Origin: Pirellulales bacterium
GTDB lineage: Bacteria; Planctomycetota; Planctomycetia; Pirellulales; Thermoguttaceae
DNA length: 54,069 nt
Reading direction: 5' to 3'
NCBI GenBank assembly: GCA_016931995.1
Contig: JAFGDS010000087.1
Span: forward strand, 1-54,069
Below the pieces are notes generated by a model. The model searched no databases, was not told the origin of the DNA, and saw only the letters and a list, made by a program, of their open reading frames with translations. The translations under genes were made by a program, and so were the position numbers. This document shows positions 17,952 to 27,100 of the stretch, piece by piece; the stretch's first letter is position 1; each line of letters begins with the position of its first letter.

Positions 17952-18226
17952 CCGGCGACAGGTTTGGCGGGCGCTGACCCGGCCGACGGGCACGGCGCCG
18001 CTGGCCGAACTGGCCCGTGGGCGATCGAGCGCCCGCGTCGTCATCTGCGACGCGACCCGCCCCGTCCCGAACGAGATTCTTCTCCGCCCGCATCAGCGAG
18101 GGCATGGGCAGCCCTGAATTCCGGAGCCTCTTCGACGATCATCCCTCCCTCGACGTCTTCATGGAACGTATCGCCGAAGGCATGTCCACGCGAGTGTGGA
18201 CACGGCCTCCCGAGACGTCGTTTTGA
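17952..18226 (+). pseudogene. larA: lactate racemase (LarA) pseudogene with large internal deletion
   Basis: Frame one reads WRALTRPTGTAPLAELARGRSSARVVICDATRPVPNEILL, the N-terminal part of the LarA nickel-pincer racemase (the DITRPxP motif region). About 30 bases later a different frame reads ISEGMGSPEFRSLFDDHPSLDVFMERIAEG, matching my recollection of the LarA C-terminal end. Roughly 300 residues between them, including the active-site histidines and lysine, are missing, and the frames do not match. This is a deletion remnant, not an expressed racemase. Confidence 0.6.
18181..18203. repeat. CATGTCCACG..CGAGTGTGGACA palindromic repeat
   Basis: A member of the CATGnCCACGC...GTGGnCATG family, located at the end of the larA remnant. 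Confidence 0.6.
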
Positions 18227-18238
18227 GTCGACCGCGGC

Positions 18239-20164
18239 CTACCGCCGCGCGGAGACCTCGCGGAGTCTCGCGGTGCGGGTGGACGGGGAAGACTCGGCGG
18301 CGGGCCGGGGCGATTGGGTGGTGCCGGCCAGAAGATTGTCGATCGTGGCGTGGTCCTGGAGCTTCTGGAAGTACTGGCCCATCGCGATCCGCAGCTTCTT
18401 CTCGAAAACGTCTTCGCGGATAATGGGCTCGACTTCCTTGCGGTCCACGTCGATTGGCGTGGTGTGGCCCTCGCACAGGAGAATGACGTACTTGTCGTCG
18501 ACCTGGACGATGCCGGACAGCTCGCCCGGCTTGAGCGAGAAGGCTTCTTCCTCGAGCGTCGGCTGCCCGCCGTAGCGCTTGATCGGCGGCACCTGGCCGC
18601 GGAGCTTCTGGCTGCTGGGCTCGATGGAGTACTGCTCGGCCAGCGTGCCGAAGTTTTCGGTCGAGGGATCCTGCCGGGCCATGGCCCAAACCTTTTGCGC
18701 GCGGCGGAGATCGTCCAGCACAATGGCCAGGCAGCGCGCCCGCGGACCGTAGTTCGCCGCGAAGCTCTTGTCGAGATCCTCTTGAGTGACCTCGACGTCG
18801 TCGCCGACGAGCTTCTTCAGCGCGACCGAGGGCCAGACGGAATCGCGGACGTACACCTCCTTCGAGATGCCCTGCTCTTCGGTGGCCAGCTTGATCCACG
18901 CCTCGACGTCGGGCGAGCCGTCGGCCCGCGGCGGCACGGACTGTTCGGCCGCGCGGCGGATTTCCTGCTGGAGGTCCTCGTTGGTCACCGTGATTTTGCG
19001 CTGGGCGCAGGCTTGCTCGATCAGCCGGCGGTTGATGACGCCGTCGAGCACGTCCGCGCCGTGGCGCGTGATGCATTCCTCGGCCAACTGCCGCACGGTG
19101 ACCTGTTGCCCGTTGAGCGCCGCGGCGATGCCGGTGTCGCGCTTGGCTGGATCGTTGAAGTAGTTCTCCACCTTCGCGCTTTTCTGCAAGTCGCGGAAGA
19201 CTTCGTGCGAGACGGCGCGGAGTTTGCGCTCCTCGATCATTTGACGCAACTTGGGTGCGGCCTCCTCGAAGGGGACGTCGCGCGCCAGGAGCTCGCCTTC
19301 CCGCTTCAAGATGAGGTATTGATCGTCGGCCACCTTGATGACCGGCGAGATGGCGCCGTCGGCCAGGGAGAAGGCGGCTCGTTCGATCTCGGGCAATCCA
19401 GCGTGTTTGCGCACGGGCGGAATCCACCCCTTGTCGCTAGCGCTGACCGTATCTTCCGAGAAATCCTTCGCCAGGTCGCCGAATTTCGAGGGATCGGCCA
19501 GGGCCTTCGCGTGGAGTTCGCTGGCTTTCTTGGCGTCCGCGCACGAGATGAGCCGCGCCCGGACGGCGGGACCAAACTGCGTCTCGTACGCCGTCCGGAG
19601 TTCCTCGTCGGAGACCTCGAGCCGTTCGCCGGCCAGCTTGCGCAGCGCCAGCGTTGGCCATACAATGTCGTTGGCGTATTGCGCCGGGTCGATGCCGCGC
19701 TCCTGCTGGAGCATCTGATACCACTGCGAGGCGGGCAGTCCAAACCGCTGGGCCATCCGGCCAATCTCCGCGTCCACCTCCGCGCGCGTCACCTCCACGC
19801 TCCGACGTTTGCACTCCTGGGCGATCAGGCGCCGGTTGATCACGCTTTCGAGCACGTCGGACCCGTAGTGACGCAAGCACTCGCGGGCGAGATCCTCGCG
19901 GGTGATCTTTTCGCCGTTGACAATGGCCACCACGGGGGGCGGCGTCGGCGGCGACGGCGCGGTTTGCGGGCGCGCCGCGGTGGAAGCCGAGGCTCGCCCG
20001 TTCGCGGCCACTCGCGTCGGCTCCGCGCTGGCGGAGTCCGCCCCCCAGTAGTATCGTATCGCGACGACTCCGGCCAGGATCGCCGTGCTGCCCAGGATCA
20101 TCCCGATCCGGACCCTTCGGCTCGCTCCGTACCAGGTCGCCACGTTTGGATTGCGTTGGGTCAT
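18239..20164 (-). CDS. peptidylprolyl isomerase / SurA-like foldase with duplicated module
   Basis: 641 residues. An N-terminal membrane anchor (RIGMILGSTAILAGVVAIRYYW) is followed by a Pro/Ala linker and two similar halves. Half one begins VVAIVNGEKITREDLARECLRHYGSDVLESVINRRLIAQEC (about 77-117) and ends in a rotamase-like segment with FGDLAKDFSEDTVSASDKGWIPPVRKH...ERAAFSLADGAISPVIKVADDQYLILK. Half two repeats IAAALNGQQVTVRQLAEECITRHGADVLDGVINRRLIEQAC and FGTLAEQYSIEPSSQK...EEEAFSLKPGELSGIVQVDDKYVILL. Each half is a SurA_N-like chaperone domain plus a parvulin domain. It probably folds exported proteins in the periplasm or at the inner membrane. Confidence 0.87.
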   Translation of the reverse strand: MTQRNPNVATWYGASRRVRIGMILGSTAILAGVVAIRYYWGADSASAEPTRVAANGRASASTAARPQTAPSPPTPPPVVAIVNGEKITREDLARECLRHYGSDVLESVINRRLIAQECKRRSVEVTRAEVDAEIGRMAQRFGLPASQWYQMLQQERGIDPAQYANDIVWPTLALRKLAGERLEVSDEELRTAYETQFGPAVRARLISCADAKKASELHAKALADPSKFGDLAKDFSEDTVSASDKGWIPPVRKHAGLPEIERAAFSLADGAISPVIKVADDQYLILKREGELLARDVPFEEAAPKLRQMIEERKLRAVSHEVFRDLQKSAKVENYFNDPAKRDTGIAAALNGQQVTVRQLAEECITRHGADVLDGVINRRLIEQACAQRKITVTNEDLQQEIRRAAEQSVPPRADGSPDVEAWIKLATEEQGISKEVYVRDSVWPSVALKKLVGDDVEVTQEDLDKSFAANYGPRARCLAIVLDDLRRAQKVWAMARQDPSTENFGTLAEQYSIEPSSQKLRGQVPPIKRYGGQPTLEEEAFSLKPGELSGIVQVDDKYVILLCEGHTTPIDVDRKEVEPIIREDVFEKKLRIAMGQYFQKLQDHATIDNLLAGTTQSPRPAAESSPSTRTARLREVSARR

Positions 20165-20337
20165 CTCGGTTCCTCCATAAACCGTTGTGGAATAACGTCT
20201 TGCGTTCCTTCTGGGTCCACGGCGTTTCTATTGCGGGCGGCGGAGTATAGAGAGAGGGCCTGGGTTGGGTCAAGAGCGACCGCCGGGGCGGAACAGGGAC
20301 AAGGGGCGTGGGGTGGGGGACGAGGGGCGGCCGGTTC

Positions 20338-20426
20338 GTCATCCCGAGCGAAGCATTGGTCATCCTGAGCGAAGCATTGGTCATCCTGAGCGAAGCATTG
20401 GTCATCCTGAGCGAAGCGAAGGATCT
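20338..20426. repeat. four tandem 21-bp units (GTCATCCTGAGCGAAGCATTG)
   Basis: Units start at 20338, 20359, 20380 and 20401. The first differs by one base, and the last runs into GAAGGATCTCCG, the usual continuation of this dispersed family (also at 8431-8460 and 48425-48493). The tandem block lies in the 371-base gap between the foldase and nucleoside phosphorylase genes. No gene is seen in that gap. Confidence 0.85.
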
Positions 20427-20535
20427 CCGACGCCCCGTCAACGGAGATCCATTGTTGGGCGCCACGGGAACACGCACCGGGAGCCCAGCACTGGCAAAGC
20501 AGTGGCACATGGGGGATGCACGTTCGAGCACGTGC

Positions 20536-21396
20536 TTAGTCGAGCGTTTCCAACACGCCCAGGACGATCTTGCGGAGCTTGGGCTCGGCGCCGGCGGCGA
20601 CGGCGAGGATCTCGGCGATGTCGCCCGGCTTGAGGGCATCGGGAAGGCAGAGGTCGGTCACCACGGAGAGACCGAGCACGCGCATGCCGGCGTGGACGGC
20701 GACGAGGACCTCGGGCACGGTGGACATACCCACCACGTCGGCCCCGATCGTGCGTAAAAACCGGTATTCCGCCCGGGTCTCGAGGTTCGGGCCCGTCACG
20801 GCGACGTAGACGCCTTTGCGGGCCGAGAAGTCTTCGCGCCGAGCGATCGCCAGCGCGCGGTCGATCAGCGCCGGATCGTACGGGCACGACATGTCGGGGA
20901 AGCGGGGGCCGAGCCGGTCGTCGTTCACCCCGATGAGCGGATTGCCGTTCATCAGGTTGATGTGGTCTTCAATGACGACGACGTCGCCGCAGGTCAAATG
21001 CGGGTTCATGCCGCCGCAGGCGTTGGAAACGATCAGCGTGTCGCACCCCAACGCCCGCATCACCCGCACCGGAAACGTGATCTGCCCGTACGTGTACCCT
21101 TCGTAGGCGTGGAACCGGCCCTCCATGGCCGCGACGGGCACGCCGACCAACGTGCCGCAAACGAGTTGCCCCGCGTGGCCGACGGCAGTGGCATGCGGAA
21201 AGTGGGGAATATCGGCGTAGTCGAACGTCGCTTCCGCGCGGATCTCGCCGGCGACGCTGCCCAGGCCGGTGCCCAGGATGATACCCACCCGCGGGCGCCC
21301 GGCCCACCGTCCGCGAATCACCTTCACGGCTTGTTCAATCTGCGCGGCGATCTCTTGCACGCTTTGGTCACTTCCCGTGGGCGGATGCCGCGTCAA
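20536..21396 (-). CDS. punA: purine nucleoside phosphorylase
   Basis: 286 residues with the full class I PNP motif set: VGIILGTGLGS, HAYEGYTYGQITFPVRVM, DTLIVSNACGGMNP, VIEDHINLMNGNPLIG, VAVTGPNLETRAEYRFLR and ADVVGMSTVPEVLVAVHAGM. It splits inosine or guanosine with phosphate in purine salvage. The start ATG overlaps the stop of the acidic ORF (ATGA), so translation is probably coupled to it. Confidence 0.93.
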   Translation of the reverse strand: MTRHPPTGSDQSVQEIAAQIEQAVKVIRGRWAGRPRVGIILGTGLGSVAGEIRAEATFDYADIPHFPHATAVGHAGQLVCGTLVGVPVAAMEGRFHAYEGYTYGQITFPVRVMRALGCDTLIVSNACGGMNPHLTCGDVVVIEDHINLMNGNPLIGVNDDRLGPRFPDMSCPYDPALIDRALAIARREDFSARKGVYVAVTGPNLETRAEYRFLRTIGADVVGMSTVPEVLVAVHAGMRVLGLSVVTDLCLPDALKPGDIAEILAVAAGAEPKLRKIVLGVLETLD

Positions 21397-21710
21397 TCGA
21401 GATCCTCTTCTTCGAAGTCGTCGTCGGACTCGTCATCGGAGTCGCCGTCGATGTCTTCGTCCAGGTCCTCGTCTTCCTCCTCCTCGTCATCCTCTTCCTC
21501 GTCGTCGTCGAAGTCTTCATCTTCGAAGTCGTCGTCGAAATCCTCGTCGAAGTCGTCGTCGAAATCCTCGTCGAAATCGTCGTCGAAGTCCTCGTCGGAG
21601 GAATCGTCATCCGGCTCGGGGCCGATGTGCTCGGTGACGTCAGGTCCTGGAAAGCCCACGGCGTCCGGGGGCAGCCAGGGAGTCGCGTCGGTTTGGGTGT
21701 CCCTCAACAT
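21393..21710 (-). CDS. highly acidic low-complexity protein
   Basis: 105 residues. The first 32 are ordinary (MLRDTQTDATPWLPPDAVGF), and the remainder is almost only Asp and Glu with Phe at regular spacing (DEDFDDDFDEDFDDDF). GAGGA precedes the ATG. The frame is open and its stop overlaps the PNP start. On the DNA level the tail is a GTCGTCGAAATCC-like microsatellite, so its length is probably variable between strains. Similar acidic tails occur in planctomycete proteins; function unknown. Confidence 0.7.
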   Translation of the reverse strand: MLRDTQTDATPWLPPDAVGFPGPDVTEHIGPEPDDDSSDEDFDDDFDEDFDDDFDEDFDDDFEDEDFDDDEEEDDEEEEDEDLDEDIDGDSDDESDDDFEEEDLD

Positions 21711-21793
21711 GATTCGATCCTCAACAGACAGTCAAACACCACGGCGCCGACCGGGCCGGCGCGGACCTCGACGATGAACCCGCTCGGCGGCAT
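21704..21793 (-). CDS. 29-codon upstream ORF overlapping the acidic gene
   Basis: ATG at 21793 reads MPPSGFIVEVRAGPVGAVVFDC and stops 7 bases inside the acidic ORF. It lies about 25 bases after the predicted transcription start. The amino-acid pattern is protein-like, and the overlap suggests translational coupling, but no clear ribosome site precedes it. It may be a leader peptide or a genuine small protein. Confidence 0.35.
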   Translation of the reverse strand: MPPSGFIVEVRAGPVGAVVFDCLLRIESC

Positions 21794-21826
21794 GGCATTC
21801 GGCCGGCGGGGCGAGTCTCTTTGACG

Positions 21827-21855
21827 TTGTTAGCCAACGTCGCCTGTTTTGTCAA
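21827..21855 (-). promoter_or_regulatory. sigma-70 promoter for the acidic ORF / PNP unit
   Basis: On the minus strand, TTGACA (21855-21850) is followed after 17 bases by TAACAA (21832-21827). The -35 box is perfect and the -10 weak. The predicted start is near 21820. A separate TATAAT on the plus strand around 21941 has no matching -35 and no gene behind it. Confidence 0.55.
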
Positions 21856-22080
21856 CATCGGCTGGTTCTCCCCGTTTGGACGAACGTCGGTTGCGAGGTT
21901 CGCCCTATTTCCCCATTCCAGGCGGGCAAACGGTCCAAAAAGGGTATAATGGATTCCCCTTTGGGAAGTGTCGCGAGGCGATGGAGAGGATGTGCGGTGG
22001 ACGCCCTGGTGGGATCCCCCAATCCGGATAATGCGGGGCAAGACGCGGGCGGCACGATCGCGACGCTCCGGGTAAACGGG

Positions 22081-23016
22081 CTATTCGACTGGCAATTCCG
22101 CCCGCGCGGACCACTCGGTCCAACTGCCGTCGTACCATTTGACATGGCGGTAGCCCAGCAGGTGGCGGAGGACGAAGTAGGTCTGAGTCACGTAATGGCC
22201 GGTGCGACAGTAGACGATGACCGGCCGATCCGGCGACGGAATGAGCGCGGCGTAGGTCTCGCGCAGCTCCTCGAGCGGTTTGAGCCGTCCGCCCTCGGCC
22301 AGGTCCAGGACGATCGGGCGGTTGATCGCGCCGGGAATGTGGCCCGCGCGGGGTTCGGCCGTCTTGGCGCCGGCGAAGTGCTCGGCCGGGCGGGTATCCA
22401 ACAGGATCGTCTTGCCGTCGCCCAGGGCGGTCTTCACGTCGGCGGCGGCGACGGTGAAGACGTCGGGCCTGCCGGGCGCGGGATAGTCGGTCGGGGCGAT
22501 ATCGGGCGCGGCGTCATCGAGGGGCCGGTTGTCGGCGATCCAGCGGGGCATGCCGCCGTCGAGGATGGCCCAGTGCTCGTGCCCCAACCGATCCAGGGCC
22601 ATGCCCACCAGCGTCGCGTCGTGGACGTGCTCGCCAGGCACGACAACCACGACGTCCGACGGCGCGACGCCCAGCGCGGCGAATCGTTCGGCAAGGTCTT
22701 TCGAGGGCAGCACCATGGACGCCACCCCATCGACCTTGCCGCGAAGGGTTTCGACGTCGAGCCAGATCGCGCCGGGGATGTGGCCCTCGTCATACTCGTT
22801 TGGCGGCCGGCAGTCGATCACGCGCAGGCCGCCGCGGCCGTGGTTGGCCTCGAGCCAATCGGCCTCGATCAGGCCCGGCACACCGTCGGGCGGCACGACG
22901 GGGCGCGAGGCTTTCGCCATGACCACGGCCAGGACGACCAGCGCGAGCCCCACCGCCCGGATGGTCCAGCCAAAAGGACCGCCGCCCGCGAGAAACGCGA
23001 AGGCGTGTTTGTTCAT
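22081..23016 (-). CDS. membrane-anchored two-domain rhodanese (sulfurtransferase)
   Basis: 311 residues. A membrane/export helix (TIRAVGLALVVLAVVMAKA) is followed by an N-terminal inactive rhodanese domain (VIDCRPPNEYDEGHIPGAIWLDVE) and a C-terminal active one (ILLDTRPAEHFAG...HIPGAINRPIVLD). The catalytic loop VIVYCRTGHYVTQTYF contains the persulfide cysteine. This is the thiosulfate/3-mercaptopyruvate sulfurtransferase layout, probably facing the periplasm. It starts 13 bases after the corA stop and ends the MscK-CorA-rhodanese unit. Confidence 0.88.
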   Translation of the reverse strand: MNKHAFAFLAGGGPFGWTIRAVGLALVVLAVVMAKASRPVVPPDGVPGLIEADWLEANHGRGGLRVIDCRPPNEYDEGHIPGAIWLDVETLRGKVDGVASMVLPSKDLAERFAALGVAPSDVVVVVPGEHVHDATLVGMALDRLGHEHWAILDGGMPRWIADNRPLDDAAPDIAPTDYPAPGRPDVFTVAAADVKTALGDGKTILLDTRPAEHFAGAKTAEPRAGHIPGAINRPIVLDLAEGGRLKPLEELRETYAALIPSPDRPVIVYCRTGHYVTQTYFVLRHLLGYRHVKWYDGSWTEWSARAELPVE

Positions 23017-23029
23017 AAACGTGTTTCCC

Positions 23030-24130
23030 TCAATCGCGCAGCCATCCCCTGCGCCAGAAGTAGTAGATTTGGCCGAGTGCGACGAAGACCATTATACCCA
23101 GCGCGAACGGATAGCCGAGACGCCATTTCAGCTCCGGCATGTTCCACGGCGAAAGGGCGGTGTCGAAGTTCATGCCGTACACGCCGGCGATGAAGCCCAG
23201 CGGGATGAAGATCGTGGCGATGATCGTCAAGACCTTCATGACCTCGCTCATCCGGTTGTTGACCATCGAGAGCGAGAAGTCCCGCAGGTCGGCGCACATT
23301 TCGCGATAGGTCTCCACGAGGTCGATGATTTGGATCGTGTGGTCGTAACAGTCGCGTAGAAACAGCCGCGTTTCGTCCGACACGAGCGGATTGGGCTCCC
23401 GGCTCAGTTCGCCCATCGCGTCGCGCAGGGGCCATACGGCGCGGCGCAGGAGCAGCAGTTCGCCGCGGAGCTGGTGGATCTGGGCGAGGCTCGCGCGGCC
23501 CGGTCCGCTGGAGATCTCGTCGTCGGCCGCGTCGAGCCACTCGCCGCATTGCTCCAGGACGGGAAAGTACGCGTCCACCACGGCGTCCAACAAGGCATAG
23601 GCGAGGAAGTCGACGCCCGCGGAGCGCAGGCGCCCCTTGGCGACGTGCAGCCGCTTTCGCACGGGCTCCAGGCAGTCGCCGGGTCGCTCCTGAAACGTGA
23701 CCACGAAGCCCTTGCCGAAGAAAAGGCTCACCTGCTCGGTGTCCAGACGGTGGTTCGACGTGAGCATGCGGACGACGAGGAAGAGATGATCGTCGTAGTC
23801 CTCGACCTTCGCCCGCTGGTGCGTGTTCACGACGTCCTCCAGCGCCAACGGGTGCAAGCCGAACGTGGCGCCGACGCCGCGGATCGTCTCGGCGTTACCC
23901 AGTCCTTGCACGTCCACCCAGACAACGGGGAACCGCTTCGCGAGATCCGCCAGAACGTCGAGATCGGTGACTTCGGTTTCGACCAGCTCTTCGGGCCCGA
24001 AAGCCACGACGCGGACCACGGGCGCCGGCGCGCCGGGATCGACGACGACCACCCCAGGGCCGTGGCCCGGCGCCGTCCGCCGGCGGACGTGGAAACGGAC
24101 GCGTTTGTGGCGTCGCGCTTTGTTGCTCAT
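23030..24130 (-). CDS. corA: CorA-type magnesium/cobalt channel
   Basis: 366 residues from the ATG overlapping the MscK gene stop (ATGA). The large cytoplasmic N-domain (VVWVDVQGLGNAETIRGVGATFGLHPLALEDVVNTHQRAKVEDYDDHLFLVVRM) is followed by two C-terminal TM helices. The signature YGMNF loop lies between them, and the C-terminus is basic. It forms a pentameric Mg2+ (or Co2+) channel. The length is normal for the family. Confidence 0.93.
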   Translation of the reverse strand: MSNKARRHKRVRFHVRRRTAPGHGPGVVVVDPGAPAPVVRVVAFGPEELVETEVTDLDVLADLAKRFPVVWVDVQGLGNAETIRGVGATFGLHPLALEDVVNTHQRAKVEDYDDHLFLVVRMLTSNHRLDTEQVSLFFGKGFVVTFQERPGDCLEPVRKRLHVAKGRLRSAGVDFLAYALLDAVVDAYFPVLEQCGEWLDAADDEISSGPGRASLAQIHQLRGELLLLRRAVWPLRDAMGELSREPNPLVSDETRLFLRDCYDHTIQIIDLVETYREMCADLRDFSLSMVNNRMSEVMKVLTIIATIFIPLGFIAGVYGMNFDTALSPWNMPELKWRLGYPFALGIMVFVALGQIYYFWRRGWLRD

Positions 24131-27100
24131 CGCGGCCCTCGCGGATCGGTCGGCGGTCCGGAGCGAATGTGAATATCCTGCTGGGGAAAAGCGATCTCGA
24201 TCCCGCGCTCGGCGAACACGCGGTGGATCGTCGCGTGCAGATCGTGGATCACCTGGAGGCGGTGCTCGAAATTCGGCAGGAAGCACATCAGCATGAAGTT
24301 CAATACGCTGTCGCCAAAACCCTCGAACATGGCATTCGGCGCGGGGTCCGCCATCACGAAAGGATTATCTTTAGCGATCTGGAGTAGTAGCTCGCGGGTT
24401 AGATCCGTATTCGACCCGTAGGCGACGCCGACCTTCACCACGACGCGGTTGATCTGATCGGAGAGCGTCCAGTTCAAGAGCCGGCCGGTGATGAACTCCT
24501 TGTTGGGAACGACGAACTCCTTGCGGTCCCAATTGGTCACGGTCGTGGCGCGGATTTGGATCCGCGACACGACGCCGGACACATCGTCCACCGTGACGAT
24601 GTCGCCGACGCGGATGGGACGCTCGAAGAGGAGGATCAGACCGCAAACGAAGTTGGCAAAAACCTCCTGCAGGCCGAAGCCCAAACCAACGCTCACGGCG
24701 GCGACAAGCCATTGGACGGTGGACCACCGGATGCCCACCAGGCTGCACGCCCAAACCAGTCCGGCCACGGTGATCGCGTAGCGGGAGATGGTCGAGATGG
24801 CGTAGCGCGCGCCGGCGTCGAGCGGCAACTGGCGCGGGATGGCGATTTCAAGAAAGCCCGGCACGTTGCGGTTGGCGATCAGCGTCATGGCCACGACGAG
24901 GACCAGGAGCCCCGCGTCGGCCAATGTGAAACCGCCGGCGCCCACCACGGCGCCGATCGTGTCGGAAGGCACGAGCGAGACCTCCTCGAGCATTCCCAAG
25001 GCGGGAAGCGCGTCGGCCCAAACGCACCAGAGGCACACCACGCCGGTGACGACCAGGAAGCTGTAGATCAATCGCCGCGTTTGATCGGCGACCGTGCCCA
25101 GATCGACTTCGGGTTCCGGCGCCGGCGCGGCGGCCGGCACGGCGGCGGTGTCGCCGGAGTCGGTCTTGGCGCTTTCCTGCGCGGCGGCCGCGGCGGCAAT
25201 CCGCTGGCGCATCCGGTCGATGGCCAGCCGGCGTCGGACGACCATGACCCAGCGGTAGAGAAACGCCCCCACGACCGCCAGACCCAGCGGCACGCACGCG
25301 CTTTCGGCAAGCCGCACGGCCAACTGGCGGCACGTGTAGTAATAACCCCATCCGGCCAACAGGACCAACGCCAGGGGCACGAACACCCCCAGCGCGTACC
25401 AGACGTGGCGCAGCCGATACGACCAACCCTCGCGGCCCACGGCCGACATCTGCCGGAAGAAGGGGCCGGAGGGGCGCAGCACGCGATGGGTGAACATGGC
25501 CACCAGCATCAAGGCGGCCATCGTGCTAATGCGTCCCAGCGACTTCTCCAGATTCTCGGTATGGCACGCCGCCCCGAGCAACACGAGCGGCAACACCACG
25601 GGAACGAACCACTTCAAGTTGTGGCGAACAACCTCGAGCGCTCGAGGCGGCCAGCCGAAATGGGCCTCGCCCAACCCATTGCGCCGGCAGACCTGTCGGA
25701 CAAGCTCCAACGGGAAATAGAACATGGCGGCGGTTTGCAGACCCGTCGCGAGCGAGCGGACGAAGTCGGACGGCGCGAGCGAGCCGGCCAGCCGCCATCC
25801 CGCGTACGCGAGAACGGCCGGCCACATGACCGCGATCAGCGCGGTGGCCACGAGGGCCTCGACCGTGGGCAGGATCTCGCAGGCGGTGCTCTTTTTCGCC
25901 CCCTCGCCCAACATCCCAAGCTTCACCCGCAGCGGCTTCTGGTAGTACAGCAGCACGCCGACCACGCCCAGCGCCAGGAGATTCAGCAGCGTGTGCCGCT
26001 TCGCCTCGACCACGAGGGCCTCGCCCACCTCGCTCCAGTTCGCCAGGCTGACGAACCACGCCGCCGCGCGGACGGCGTCGCGGGCGTCGGCCGGGCGCAG
26101 AGGATCCGTGCTGCCGATCCAGAAGATGCGTTGGTCGATGAACGCACGGTACTTCCGCGTCTCCTCGACCAGCCGCTGCTCCCGCGAGTCTAGCTGCACG
26201 AGGGTGTCGAAGTACGCGCTGTGGTTGCGCAAAAGCGCGTCGAGTTGTGCCCGCTTCTTTGTCAGGATTTCGCGAACCCTGGCTTCCATTGCGGCGCGAG
26301 TCGGATCGCCCTGCTTCACCCCGAGCGAACGAAGCTTCTCTTGGACCTGCTCCTCCAAGCTGGTCATGGCCGTGCGCTCGTCGTCGAGCGTGAAAAGATC
26401 GAGCTGCGCGTCGCGCAGCTTGGGCTCGCGCGCCCGGCGGCGGCGATCGTATTCCCCGTCATCCGGCAACGCCGCGCGGTGTTGCCGCAGCAACAATCCG
26501 ACGGCGTACGTCAACCCCGCGGCGCCCACCTGCTCCCGGCTCCGCAGAAAGTCCTTCTCCAACGCCTCCAACTGGTTGCCGACTGCTTTCGATTGGTCGG
26601 AGAATTCGCGGGTCTCGCGCCCGATCTCCGCACTACGCTTGGCATACGCCTCAATGTCCTTGGCCAACGACCGCAACTCAGGCGGGGCCTCCTCGACCAC
26701 GAGGCGGGCCTGCTCGACCTCGTTTTTAGCCTCCATCAGCGAGCGAGTCTGCACCACCTCGCGCCAGCGATTGGCCGTCTTCTCCGCCTGGATCATCCGC
26801 AGCGCCGCCAGATCGCGCCGACGCCGCACCAGGTCGCCCGTGGCGTCGTAGGCCGCCACTTCCCGCTCCAGGGCCGTGAGTTCCTGCTGGAGCCGTTGAT
26901 GCCGCGCCACCGCCGCCGCACGCTCCGCCTGCGCCAGCGCGATCGTCTCCTGCGCGGGACGGGCCGCCAGAAGCTGCCGGGCAAGCTGCTCCGCTTCCTC
27001 GCGCGCGTCGGCCAAAAGCTTCGGAATCTCCTTCTTCCGATTCGCCCGACGCTTCGGCTCCGCCTCCAGCGCCGCTAGAGCCTCCTTCGCCTTTGCCAGG

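Noticed and set aside
17498-17977. A 159-codon plus-strand ORF after the propeller gene
   Set aside because: Serine-rich start, no ribosome site; a minus-strand reading over its first half looks more protein-like, so the region is better explained by decayed genes.
18314-20368. 684-codon plus-strand ORF
   Set aside because: Antisense shadow of the foldase gene, whose motifs are clear on the minus strand.
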